Assembly: GCA_000023405.1 (NCBI GenBank) | Contig: CP001643.1 | Span: forward strand, 2,046,001 to 2,110,000 | DNA: 64,000 nt | Source of the DNA: Brachybacterium faecium DSM 4810 | Lineage (GTDB): Bacteria; Actinomycetota; Actinomycetes; Actinomycetales; Dermabacteraceae | Direction of reading: 5' to 3' | Shown here: piece by piece, positions 15,256 to 23,408 of the stretch | How positions within the stretch are numbered: the first letter of the stretch is position 1 | Layout of the letters: every line of letters starts with the position of its first letter | Made by a program: the position numbers and the translations under genes | The notes under the pieces: model-generated | What the model saw: only the letters and a program-made list of their open reading frames with translations | Databases searched by the model: none | What the model was told of the DNA's origin: nothing

Positions 15256-16821
15256 TCAGAACGGCGGCGGGGCGTGCTGGGGCAGGGGTGCGAGGGGTGG
15301 CGGTCCGGGGTCGTCCCCCTCGTCGTACTCCGGATCCGAGTAGTACTCGAGCAGGTGCATTCCCCACCGGTACGACTCCTCCCGGTCGGCGATCTCCGCC
15401 GGCGATTCGTCGAAGATCCTCTGCGTCGTCAGCGCTTCGATCTCGAGGTCGCCGTGGTACTGCTCCCAGGCATGCTCGAGCTTCTCGGAGAGCTCGCGGG
15501 TGATCAGGTCGGTGTTCCGGGCGACCTCGCGCTCGAGGGTGCCGGCGATCCGCCAGCGGGTGATGCCGGTGTCCGGGTCGCGGTCGGGGTCGATCAGGCC
15601 GGCCGTCTTCATCCGGTGGTGGATCCTGCACAGGCGGTGGAGGTTCGCGATCTCGGTGGGGCCGCCGCGCTCGGGATGCTCGTGGTCGAACTCCTCGACG
15701 TGGTCCATCTCCCCGACGGTCATGACGTTGCGGGTGCAGCCGGGGACGGCGCACACGGGATCGATGAGGCGGAGGTTCTCGGCCATCGCCGCGCTGGGCC
15801 GGTAGGTGAGGGACGCCGAGGGCAGGTAGTCCCCGGTGACGGGGTCGGTGAGCACGCGCTCGAAGGCGGGGGCCTTCGCGGCGAGCCGGCGCGCCATCCG
15901 TGCCGGGATCGGGATCGTGCCGTCGAGGGTCGCGGGGGCGTGCGAGAGGCCGAGCAGCGTGAGGACGGGCACCACGACGGAGAGGCGGAAGGCGGGTTCG
16001 GGCACCTCGACCGGCCCGGTCTCGAGCATCGCGCGCACCGCGATCGCGTACCGCAGGGCGGCGAGGGACATCTTGCGGCCCTCGCGGGCGACGTCCCCGT
16101 CGAGGTCGAAGGGGATCGGCGCACCCGTCGTCAGAGCGTCGCGCTGGGCGTCCTGGACGGCGCGCGCGGCGGCGTCGAGACGGTGGCCGAAGCCGGTGAT
16201 CTCCGGGATCGGCCCGCGGATCATGAGGCATGCCGTGCCGTCGCCGTCCGGGGACGGCTGGATGAACACGCTGCGCTGCTCCTCCGGCGATTCCTGGACC
16301 GCTGCCCTGCCGAACCATTCCACGAGGTGGCGCAGCTCGCGGTAGAAGCGCTCGACGTCGATCGAGTCGAGCTGCCAGGCGGCGACCCGCTCATCGACCT
16401 GGCGGCGCTGGGCCGGGGCGAGGCGCAGGACGCTGCGGATCAGCCACTCGAACCACTCCACCGGCAGGATCCCGCTCTCCACGCACGCGAAGCACGCGGG
16501 AAGGTCGGTGACGGCGAGATGGGCATCGCGCAGTCGATCCTCTGCACGGGGCAGCTTCGCCCGCAGGCCCGCTGCGGCGGCGAGTGCGTTCAGCGCCTTC
16601 TCGTTCCCCTCGTCCTCCTCGGACCAGAGGGAGGCGAGGTCCCGCATCTCCGCGGTGTAGAGGGCGGCGTGTTCCCGGCTGCGGCGGCGGAAGAGGCGCA
16701 GCACCGTCTCGGCCTCCGGGGTGTGCGGTGCGACCTCGGCCCGCTCGACGAGGGACTGCGGCGTCAGGGGTGTGCGGGCACTCACCGGAGGACGGGGCGG
16801 TTCCGCGTGCAGCTCCCCCAT
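15256..16821 (-). CDS. DUF222 / HNH endonuclease-domain protein (13E12 repeat type)
   Basis: 521 residues from ATG 16821. The long N-terminal part is the DUF222 helical region typical of the actinobacterial 13E12 repeat family. Near residues 360-410 is an HNH nuclease domain: CAVPGCTRNVMTVGEMDHVEEFDHEH followed by NLHRLCRIHHRM, with metal cysteines and histidines intact. The cellular role of the family is unknown; members are multi-copy in many actinobacteria and some behave as if mobile, but no repeats flank this copy. ATG 16821 has GGGGGAGG only three bases upstream; ATG 16842, with GAGG five bases upstream, is an alternative adding seven residues. Confidence 0.85.
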   Translation of the reverse strand: MGELHAEPPRPPVSARTPLTPQSLVERAEVAPHTPEAETVLRLFRRRSREHAALYTAEMRDLASLWSEEDEGNEKALNALAAAAGLRAKLPRAEDRLRDAHLAVTDLPACFACVESGILPVEWFEWLIRSVLRLAPAQRRQVDERVAAWQLDSIDVERFYRELRHLVEWFGRAAVQESPEEQRSVFIQPSPDGDGTACLMIRGPIPEITGFGHRLDAAARAVQDAQRDALTTGAPIPFDLDGDVAREGRKMSLAALRYAIAVRAMLETGPVEVPEPAFRLSVVVPVLTLLGLSHAPATLDGTIPIPARMARRLAAKAPAFERVLTDPVTGDYLPSASLTYRPSAAMAENLRLIDPVCAVPGCTRNVMTVGEMDHVEEFDHEHPERGGPTEIANLHRLCRIHHRMKTAGLIDPDRDPDTGITRWRIAGTLEREVARNTDLITRELSEKLEHAWEQYHGDLEIEALTTQRIFDESPAEIADREESYRWGMHLLEYYSDPEYDEGDDPGPPPLAPLPQHAPPPF

Positions 16822-17226
16822 GATCCTCCCCCTGCATCCCATCGCGACCTCGCCGTCGCAGACATCGTCGTCTCCCCAGATTAGAACACCTGAACGATAT
16901 GCGCCAGGGCCTCACTGAGTTCCCTGAGGAAATGTGGATGGCGGTGATGTGGGGAGGGCAGCGGGTGCTCCACAGTGAATGCTCATCGTGTGGGTACCCG
17001 CAGGTCACTTGCAGGGAGGGCCGCGTAGGCGCACGCATTCACCCACGCCGCCCCCTCCCCTCTTCCGCATCACGACCGCTCAGGGCCACGCGTGCGGGAA
17101 TGCACATCGAGATCCCCCTCGCCACCGCGGGGCGAAGAATGTGGGCACGACGGCTCGGGACGACTCTCGCACCGGGGCGCTGCGAGTCGCGCCGGAGAGT
17201 CGAGCGTCAGGACCAGGAGTCGAGCG
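16822..17226. other. Intergenic region between the HNH gene and rsmD
   Basis: About 400 bases without a gene I can support. It should contain the HNH-gene promoter on the minus strand (TAATCT at 16883-16878 is a possible -10, with no good -35) and the end of the recG-rsmD transcript. A 15-base direct repeat at the rsmD end is listed separately. No RNA gene is recognisable. Confidence 0.5.
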
Positions 17227-17231
17227 TCAGG
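17197..17231. repeat. 15-base direct repeat straddling the rsmD 3' end
   Basis: GAGTCGAGCGTCAGG occurs at 17197-17211 and again at 17217-17231, five bases apart. The second copy contains the rsmD stop codon (17227-17229). This looks like a small tandem duplication that extended the non-coding side of the gene end. Confidence 0.8.
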
Positions 17232-17781
17232 CCGGGCCGCCGAACTGCAGCACGGTCTCGCCGTAGGTCTTCGTGCCGTCATCGGCCCAGCCCTCGGGCC
17301 AGACGAGCGGGCGGGTGCGCGAGGACCGCTCCACGACCACCAGGGCGTCGTCGGCGAGGGCGGGCCGGAGGGTGAGCAGCAGCTGCTCGAGATGCTCCGT
17401 GGTGACGTCGTACGGCGGGTCGAGGAAGACGAGGGTCGCGTCATGGCCGGCGAGTCCGCGCGCCACGGTGGCGGCCTTCCCGGCGCGGACGTCGGCGCGC
17501 TCGGCGAGGCCCAGCTCGGCGGCGGTGCGGCGCAGCTGGGCGAGGGTCCGCCCATGAACCTCGACCAGCACGGCATGCTCCGCGCCGCGGGACAGGGACT
17601 CGAAGGCGAGCGCGCCGGTGCCCGCGAAGAGATCGAGCACCCGGGCGCCGGCGAGCGCGTCCCAGCCCTCGAGGCGGGTGAACAGCGCTTCGCGCACCTT
17701 GTCGGAGGTGGGCCGGGTGCCCTTGCCGGGCGGGCCGGGGATGGTGCGGCCACCGAGGGCGCCGGAGACGATGCGGGGCAT
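17227..17781 (-). CDS. rsmD: 16S rRNA (guanine(966)-N2)-methyltransferase
   Basis: AdoMet-dependent methylation of G966 in 16S rRNA. 184 residues. The Rossmann AdoMet site VLDLFAGTGALAFESLSRGA and the catalytic NPPY-equivalent LDPPYD (about residue 120) are present. The N-terminus MPRIVSGALGGRTI and RPTSDKVREALF are family hallmarks. The start lies one base after the recG stop (TGA-C-ATG), so it is cotranscribed with recG. Confidence 0.94.
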   Translation of the reverse strand: MPRIVSGALGGRTIPGPPGKGTRPTSDKVREALFTRLEGWDALAGARVLDLFAGTGALAFESLSRGAEHAVLVEVHGRTLAQLRRTAAELGLAERADVRAGKAATVARGLAGHDATLVFLDPPYDVTTEHLEQLLLTLRPALADDALVVVERSSRTRPLVWPEGWADDGTKTYGETVLQFGGPA

Positions 17782-17782
17782 G

Positions 17783-20002
17783 TCAGCTCCTCTCCACGTC
17801 GGGATCGGCGTCCCGCAGGCGATCCGCGATGGCGCCGTCCAGCGCGGGGTGGGCGGTGAGCTCCGGGTCCGCGGCGACCACGGCGAAGGCGTCCTCGCGG
17901 GCCCGCTCGATCGCCTGGGCGTCACGCAGCACGTCCAGATGCGTGAGGGTGCGCTGCAGACCGGACTGCTCCTCCCCCACCAGATCGCCCGCGCCGCGCC
18001 GGTGCAGATCCAGCTCAGCGAGCGCGAAGCCGTCGGCCGCATCCGCGACGCGCTGCAGATGCGCGGAATGCTCCCTGCCCACCTCGGCGCTGGTGTCGAA
18101 GAAGGCGATGCCGGCGTGCTCGCCGCGCCCCACGCGCCCGCGCAGCTGGTGCAGCTGGGAGACGCCGAACCGCTCGGCGTCGAGGATGATCATCACCGAC
18201 GCGTTGGGGACGTCGACCCCCACCTCGATGACGGTGGTGGAGACCAGCAGGTCGATCTCGCCGCGCACCATCTGCCCCATGATCTCCTGCTTCTCCTCGC
18301 CCGTGAGGCGGCCGTGGAGCACGCCGAGGCGCGCGCCGGCGAGCTCGGCCCGCTCGGCGAGGCGACGCGCGGTCTGGGTGACGCCGCGGGCGGGTGCGAG
18401 GGCGGGGGCCTGGGGCCGGCCGTACTCATCCAGGACCGGCGGGGCGGGAGCGTCGTCGGCGGCGTCGTCCTCGTCGATCCGGGCGCACACCACGAACACC
18501 TGCCGGTCAGCGGCGATCTCCTCGGCGGCGCGCTGCCACATCCGCTGCTCCCAGGCGGGGAGCTTCTCGTGGACCACGAAGCTGGTCACCCCCGCGCGCT
18601 GGCCGGGGCTCTCGCGCAGGGTGAGCACGTCGAGGTCGCCGACGGTGGCGAGCGCGGCCGTGCGCGGGATCGGGGTCGCGGTCATGACGATCACGTGGGG
18701 GCTCTGCCCGGCCGGGCCCTTGGTGCGCAGGCGGCGGCGGTGGTCGACCCCGAAGCGGTGCTGCTCGTCGATGACGACCAGGCCGAGCGAGGCGAACTCG
18801 ACGTTCTCGGTGAGCAGCGCGTGGGTGCCGACCACGATCCCGGCCTGGCCGGAGGTGACGTCGAGCAGGGTCTCGCGGCGATGGGCGGTGCGCTGGGAGC
18901 CGGTGAGCAGCCGCACCCGGGTGGCCTCGGGATGGGCGTCGAGCTGGCCGGCGCGCGAGAGCTCCCCGAGCAGCGTGGTGAGGGTGCGGTGGTGCTGTTC
19001 GGCGAGCACCTCGGTGGGGGCGAGGAGGGCGGCCTGGTGGCCGGAGTCGACGGCGCGGAGCATGGCCCGCAGGGCGACGACCGTCTTGCCGGAGCCGACA
19101 TCCCCCTGCAGCAGCACGCTCGTGGGATGGCCGCGCCCGATGCGCTCGACGATGCTCGCGCCGATCTCGCGCTGACCCTCGGTGAGGATGAAGGGCAGCC
19201 GCTGGTCGAAGAGGCCCTGGAGAGGCCCCTCGGCGGCGAGCACCGGGGCGGGGGTGCGCTCGTCCTGGGCGCGGCGCTGGGCGAAGATCGCCTGCAGCAC
19301 GAAGGCCTCCTCGAAGCGGAGGTGGGCCAGGCCGCGGCGGGTGTCCTCGACGGTGAGCGGGCGGTGGACGAGCTGTGCGGCCTCGGCGAGCGGGGGTAGG
19401 CCGCGGCGGCTGAGCACCTTCTCGGGGACCGGGCGGGTGAGGGAGTCGGCGAACTCGAGCCCCTTCTCGGTGGCCGCGCGCATGGTCTTCTGCGAGATGT
19501 TCCTGCGCAGCGGGTAGACGGGGCGCGGGCGCTGCGCCCAGGCGCGACCCTGCGGGGTGTCCTCGACCGGTTCGTAGTCCGGATGTGCGAGCTGGAGGGC
19601 GCCGCGGTAGTCGTCGTAGCCGACGGTGCCGCGCACGAGGATCCGGGCCTTCACCGGGAGCCGGTCGCGATGCCACTGGACCTGGTGCTTCTTGGTGAGG
19701 AAGAAGGTCAGCGGAAGGGTCTCGGTGCCGTCGGAGACGGTGACCTCGAGGATGAAGCCGTGCCGGCTGCGCATCGCCCGGTCGTGCACGGAGGTCACCT
19801 CGACGATCGCGCTGACCTCCTCCCCCTGGTGGATCTCGCGCAGGGAGCGCAGCGGGGCGGGGACCACGTAGCGGCGCGGCGCGAAGCGCAGCATGGTGTC
19901 GAGGTCACGCACGCCGAAGGAGGCCATCGCCCGGGATTCGGTGGAGTTCAGCAGCTCCGACAGCGGCATCGAGCCGCGGGCGGACTCCTGCCTCCTGGCC
20001 AT
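17783..20002 (-). CDS. recG: ATP-dependent DNA helicase RecG
   Basis: Branch-migrating helicase for stalled forks and recombination intermediates. 739 residues. An N-terminal wedge/OB region (LNSTESRAMASFGVRDLDTM) is followed by helicase motif I (LQGDVGSGKT), motif II as DEQHRFG, and C-terminal motifs including STTVIEVGVDVPNA and QLRGRVGRG. ATG 20002 (MARRQESARG) has GAGGAG eight bases upstream; the open frame continues upstream without a ribosome site. About 20 residues after motif VI (EDDAADDAPAPP) look like a low-complexity insertion. It is divergent from rpmB. Confidence 0.96.
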   Translation of the reverse strand: MARRQESARGSMPLSELLNSTESRAMASFGVRDLDTMLRFAPRRYVVPAPLRSLREIHQGEEVSAIVEVTSVHDRAMRSRHGFILEVTVSDGTETLPLTFFLTKKHQVQWHRDRLPVKARILVRGTVGYDDYRGALQLAHPDYEPVEDTPQGRAWAQRPRPVYPLRRNISQKTMRAATEKGLEFADSLTRPVPEKVLSRRGLPPLAEAAQLVHRPLTVEDTRRGLAHLRFEEAFVLQAIFAQRRAQDERTPAPVLAAEGPLQGLFDQRLPFILTEGQREIGASIVERIGRGHPTSVLLQGDVGSGKTVVALRAMLRAVDSGHQAALLAPTEVLAEQHHRTLTTLLGELSRAGQLDAHPEATRVRLLTGSQRTAHRRETLLDVTSGQAGIVVGTHALLTENVEFASLGLVVIDEQHRFGVDHRRRLRTKGPAGQSPHVIVMTATPIPRTAALATVGDLDVLTLRESPGQRAGVTSFVVHEKLPAWEQRMWQRAAEEIAADRQVFVVCARIDEDDAADDAPAPPVLDEYGRPQAPALAPARGVTQTARRLAERAELAGARLGVLHGRLTGEEKQEIMGQMVRGEIDLLVSTTVIEVGVDVPNASVMIILDAERFGVSQLHQLRGRVGRGEHAGIAFFDTSAEVGREHSAHLQRVADAADGFALAELDLHRRGAGDLVGEEQSGLQRTLTHLDVLRDAQAIERAREDAFAVVAADPELTAHPALDGAIADRLRDADPDVERS

Positions 20003-20123
20003 GCGGGCGTCTCCTCGTGAGCGGTGTGTACGGTCTCCTCGTGGAGGGACCTGCGAGGTCCTATCGTGCCATTGCCCTGGGACGCTGTGGTGGAATCCAC
20101 AACCACCCGGGATGCCCGCGCTC

Positions 20124-20152
20124 TTCAGGCCCACAGGCATCTGGGCTATGAT
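20124..20152 (+). promoter_or_regulatory. Candidate rpmB promoter
   Basis: A -10 TATGAT at 20147-20152 with a 17-base spacer from a weak -35 TTCAGG (20124-20129). It would give an approximately 120-base leader before rpmB. The -10 is good and the -35 poor. Confidence 0.4.
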
Positions 20153-20277
20153 TCCGTGGTTGCCCTGACCGCCGGGGGCCCGCACCTCCGTGCTCACCCA
20201 GGTCACCGACCCCGCCGTTCCGGCGCGGGGGTGGAGCGGGCACCGCGATCAGAACATCGACGTACCAGGAGACGACA

Positions 20278-20475
20278 GTGGCTGCTTCCACGTGTGACAT
20301 CTGCGCCAAGAGCCCGCGCTTCGGCAAGAGCGTGTCCCACTCGCACCGCCGGCACTCGCGTCGCTGGAACCCGAACATCCAGTCCGTCCGCACTGTGATC
20401 AACGGCACCAGCAAGCGCGTCAACGTGTGCACCTCCTGCCTCAAGGCAGGCAAGGTCAGCACGCTCGGTGCCTGA
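20278..20475 (+). CDS. rpmB: 50S ribosomal protein L28
   Basis: Large-subunit ribosomal protein of 65 residues. It starts at GTG 20278 with AGGAG nine bases upstream, giving MAASTCDICAKSP, which matches the family start. Two CxxC pairs (CDIC near the start, CTSC near the end) are kept, so this is the zinc-binding (C+) form. It stands alone on the plus strand, divergent from recG, and is followed by a strong terminator. Confidence 0.97.
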   Translation: MAASTCDICAKSPRFGKSVSHSHRRHSRRWNPNIQSVRTVINGTSKRVNVCTSCLKAGKVSTLGA

Positions 20476-20503
20476 GCGAGACCGCCCAGGACTCATCTGC
20501 GTG

Positions 20504-20531
20504 AGCCCTCACCCCTCGGGGTGGGGGCTTT
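20504..20531 (+). terminator. Terminator after rpmB
   Basis: A 12-base-pair stem, AGCCCTCACCCC (20504-20515) with GGGGTGGGGGCT (20518-20529), including one G-T wobble, and a two-base loop. The stem ends in TTT. It also lies between rpmB and the convergent peptidase gene. Confidence 0.8.
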
Positions 20532-20549
20532 CGTGCATCCCGGGGCCGG

Positions 20550-21302
20550 TCAGAGCTCCCGGCCGAGCCGCCGCACCGGAAGGTCGACCTCGGTCACGCC
20601 GCCGCCCGCGGCGCGCTCGATCCGCGTGACGCGCGCGCCGTCGACCTCGGAGACCGCCTCGACGAGCTCGGTGCCGCGGAACAGGAGGCCGGTGCCGTCG
20701 TCGGTGCACAGCGCCGGTCCGAGCGTCCCCTCGGCCACCAGCTCGCGCAGCAGCGGCCGACGCCGCCCCTCGGAATCCATGTGGACTCCGTTGGCGCCGG
20801 GCAGGAGGCCGAGACCGTTGGTGACAGGGGCGAGCTCGGGCCCGAAGGAGTCGGTGACCCCGCCCTCGAACCAGCAGATCGATCCTGCGGAGATGCCCGC
20901 GAGCACCACCCCCTCCTGCCAGAGCCGTTCGAGGATCTCGGGCAGCCCGTGCGCCCTCCACACCGCGAGCAGGTTCACCACCGAGCCGCCGTTGACCCAG
21001 AGCACGTCGAAGCCGCGCAGGTAGGCCTCGACGTCCTCGACGTTCGGCTGCGAGAACAGGCTCAGGTGGTGCAGCACGCATCCGGCCTCGCGCGCCGCCT
21101 CCTCCATGTCCCGCTGGAAGCCCTTGTCATCACCGCTCGCGGTGCCGATGTTGCAGATCCGCGGCGGGCCGTCCCGGCGCGGCCCGCGCTCGGCGGCGAG
21201 GTCGACGGCGAGGGCGATCATCGGCCCGAATCCGAAGCGCAGCCGAGGATGAGGCCGATAGCCGGCGCTGGTGGCGAGGATCGTGGGCGCGGAGGCGGGC
21301 AT
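20550..21302 (-). CDS. Peptidase E-like protein (peptidase family S51)
   Basis: 250 residues. It resembles S51 peptidases (Asp-specific dipeptidase and cyanophycinase relatives), with the nucleophile elbow GISAGSICWFEGG near residues 135-147 and a following acidic motif CTDDGTGLLF. A substrate-pocket segment LWVNGGSVVNLLAVWRAHG precedes it. No signal peptide, so cytoplasmic. The ATG overlaps the upstream acetyltransferase stop (TGATG), so both come from one mRNA. The substrate cannot be assigned from sequence. Confidence 0.85.
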   Translation of the reverse strand: MPASAPTILATSAGYRPHPRLRFGFGPMIALAVDLAAERGPRRDGPPRICNIGTASGDDKGFQRDMEEAAREAGCVLHHLSLFSQPNVEDVEAYLRGFDVLWVNGGSVVNLLAVWRAHGLPEILERLWQEGVVLAGISAGSICWFEGGVTDSFGPELAPVTNGLGLLPGANGVHMDSEGRRRPLLRELVAEGTLGPALCTDDGTGLLFRGTELVEAVSEVDGARVTRIERAAGGGVTEVDLPVRRLGREL

Positions 21303-22270
21303 CAGGGCAGCTCCCTCAGCACCGCGGTGAGCCCGCCGGGGATCTCCAGGAGGTGCACGGGATCGACCTCCTCGCGGTCCAGGGTGGCCAGCAGCGGTGC
21401 GGTGTGCGGGTCGGTGGGGTGGTTGTCGAGGTCGAGCGAGGTGACGCCGACGGCGCGCAGCTGCTCCAGCAGGGCGGCGAGGCAGAGTGCGACGTCCGCC
21501 CGGGCGTGCGGTGCGGCGGCGTCGACGGCTTCGAGGGAGCCCTCGCGGGAGAGGCCCGCGCCGCGGCCGCCCGCGCTGCCCTCGCCGTCCTCCACATCCG
21601 CCCCGCCGCGGTAGAGATCGGCGAGCGCCGTGATCTGCCCGTCGCGCACCACGGCGATCGAGTGCTCGTGCGAGGAGTCCTCGTAGAACTCCTCCCCCAC
21701 CACCGGCCGGACCACGTCGCGGGCCGCCGTCGGAGACCAGCTGGCGTGCTGCCAGAGGTAGCGGTCGGTGAGCGCGTCGATCACCTGCTCGCGCGGCAGG
21801 TCGCTCCACGGCACCGCGCGGGCGCCCCCGTCGTGGCCCTCGTGCACCGCGGCCGCCCAGCGGGCGGTGCGCTCCGCGGCGACGTCGAGGCGCAGCAGCG
21901 GCACCTCGAGGTAGGTCACGGCGCCGAGGGTGCGCAGGAACAGCTCGCGCTCCGAGCCCGGTGCCGCCTTATTGAACAGCGGTTTATTGCTGTATTTGCC
22001 GAGTTCGTGGAGAAGCGCTGTGCCGTGGCCGTGGCGGCGGTGCTCCGGGGCGATCTCGAGCTCGACCAGGTCCCGGCCGGGGTGGACGGGGTTCGGGCCG
22101 ATGCGGCCCACCCCGATCACCCTCGCTCCGGCGTCGGGGTCCGCGAGCTCGAGCACCAGGGCGCGGAAGCCCGTCCGCCAGCCGTCGGGCTTCAGCCACT
22201 CGAAGCGGTGCCCGTCCCGCTCCGCATCGGTCTGCGTGGCCGGGCGGAACCGGCGGGACCGGCTGTTCAC
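21302..22270 (-). CDS. GNAT family N-acetyltransferase
   Basis: 322 residues, long enough for two GNAT-type domains. The N-terminal domain has VIGVGRIGPNPVHPGRD and the cofactor-loop sequence APEHRRHGHGTALLHELG. The C-terminal half (residues about 170-320) is weaker: HSIAVVRDGQITALADLYRG and LGVTSLDLDN-like strands. It starts at GTG 22270, overlapping the dehydrogenase stop as GTGA. A patch of A/T-rich codons encodes KYSNKPLFNKA right after the cofactor loop, unlike the rest of the gene. Substrate unknown. Confidence 0.75.
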   Translation of the reverse strand: MNSRSRRFRPATQTDAERDGHRFEWLKPDGWRTGFRALVLELADPDAGARVIGVGRIGPNPVHPGRDLVELEIAPEHRRHGHGTALLHELGKYSNKPLFNKAAPGSERELFLRTLGAVTYLEVPLLRLDVAAERTARWAAAVHEGHDGGARAVPWSDLPREQVIDALTDRYLWQHASWSPTAARDVVRPVVGEEFYEDSSHEHSIAVVRDGQITALADLYRGGADVEDGEGSAGGRGAGLSREGSLEAVDAAAPHARADVALCLAALLEQLRAVGVTSLDLDNHPTDPHTAPLLATLDREEVDPVHLLEIPGGLTAVLRELP

Positions 22271-23343
22271 TGCGCCGGGGCGTCGGCGAAGGTGGCGGTG
22301 TCGATGACGGCGCGGAAGTGCATGTCGCCGGCGACCACCCGGTCGTAGGCGGCGTCGGCCTCGTCGACCCCGATCGTCTCGATCTTCGCGGCGAGGCCGT
22401 GCTCGGCGCAGAAGTCGAGCATCTCCTGGGTCTCGGCGATGCCGCCGATGTTGGATCCGGCGAGCACCTTGCCGCCGCCGATCAGCGCACCGAAGCCGAG
22501 GGGCTGCTTCTCGGGCGGCAGGCCGACGACGGCCATCACGCCGCGCGGGGCGAGGAGACCCAGGTAGCGGTCCACGGGGATGTCGGCGCTGATGGTGTTG
22601 AGGATCAGGTCGAACTCGCCGCGGTGGGTGCGGAAGAAGTCCTCCTCCGTGGTGGCCAGCACGCGCGCGGCGCCGAGGGCGAGGGCGTCCTGCTCCTTCT
22701 TCAGGGAGCGGGAGAGCACGGTGACCTCGGCGCCCATGGCCGCGGCGATCTGCACGCCCATGTGGCCGAGGCCGCCCAGGCCCAGCACGGCGACCTTCTT
22801 GGCCCGGCCGTCGACCTGCTCGCCGGCGCCCCAGCGGCGCAGCGGGGCGTAGGTGGTGATGCCGGCGCAGAGCAGCGGCGCGGCGGCGTCGAAGGCGATC
22901 TCCTCGGGGATGCGGCACACGAAGCGCTCGTTGACGACGACCTTCTCGGCGTAGCCGCCCTGGGTGATGGTGCCGTCGACGTCCGTCGCGTTGTAGGTGC
23001 CGACGTTGCCCTCGAGGCAGTTCTGCTCCTGCCCGGCGCGGCACTCGAGGCAGGTGCCGCAGGAGTTGACCATGCAGCCCACGCCCACCCGGTCCCCGAT
23101 CTTCCAGTCGGTGACCTCCGCGCCGACCGCGGAGACGACGCCCGCGATCTCGTGGCCCACGGTGAGCGGGAAGTGCGCCTCGCCCCACTCGTTGCGGATC
23201 GTGTGGATGTCGCTGTGGCAGATCCCGGCGGCGGCGATGTCGATGACCACGTCGTCGGGCCGCGGGTCGCGGCGCTCGATCGTGGTGACGCGGAAGGGCT
23301 GGTCGGGGCCGGTCTTCTGCAGGGCCTTGACGGTGAGCGGCAT
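22267..23343 (-). CDS. Zinc-dependent NAD(P) alcohol dehydrogenase (AdhC/CAD-like)
   Basis: Medium-chain alcohol/aldehyde oxidoreductase of 358 residues. Catalytic zinc ligands are in GICHSDIHT and GHEIAG. The structural zinc site is C-G-T-C-LE-C-...-C (about 96-111), and the Rossmann motif is VLGLGGLGHMGVQ (about 180). The pattern is closest to the YahK/cinnamyl-alcohol dehydrogenase branch, usually NADPH-linked and broad in substrate. ATG 23343 has GGAGG seven bases upstream. It leads the short run adh-GNAT-peptidase. Confidence 0.92.
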   Translation of the reverse strand: MPLTVKALQKTGPDQPFRVTTIERRDPRPDDVVIDIAAAGICHSDIHTIRNEWGEAHFPLTVGHEIAGVVSAVGAEVTDWKIGDRVGVGCMVNSCGTCLECRAGQEQNCLEGNVGTYNATDVDGTITQGGYAEKVVVNERFVCRIPEEIAFDAAAPLLCAGITTYAPLRRWGAGEQVDGRAKKVAVLGLGGLGHMGVQIAAAMGAEVTVLSRSLKKEQDALALGAARVLATTEEDFFRTHRGEFDLILNTISADIPVDRYLGLLAPRGVMAVVGLPPEKQPLGFGALIGGGKVLAGSNIGGIAETQEMLDFCAEHGLAAKIETIGVDEADAAYDRVVAGDMHFRAVIDTATFADAPAQ

Positions 23344-23408
23344 GGGAGGTCCTCCGGCGGGTCGGGGTTCTGAGCGGCGCGGGGGCGCCTGCGCCAGGCT
23401 AGTCGGGC

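Noticed and set aside
15256..16821. HNH/DUF222 gene as a mobile element or homing endonuclease insertion
   Set aside because: No terminal repeats, target duplication or interrupted host gene are visible around it, so it is listed as an ordinary gene.
20012..20206. Longer RecG N-terminus reaching into the rpmB promoter region
   Set aside because: The extra residues have no ribosome site and overlap the divergent promoter; ATG 20002 has a strong GAGGAG and a family-like start.
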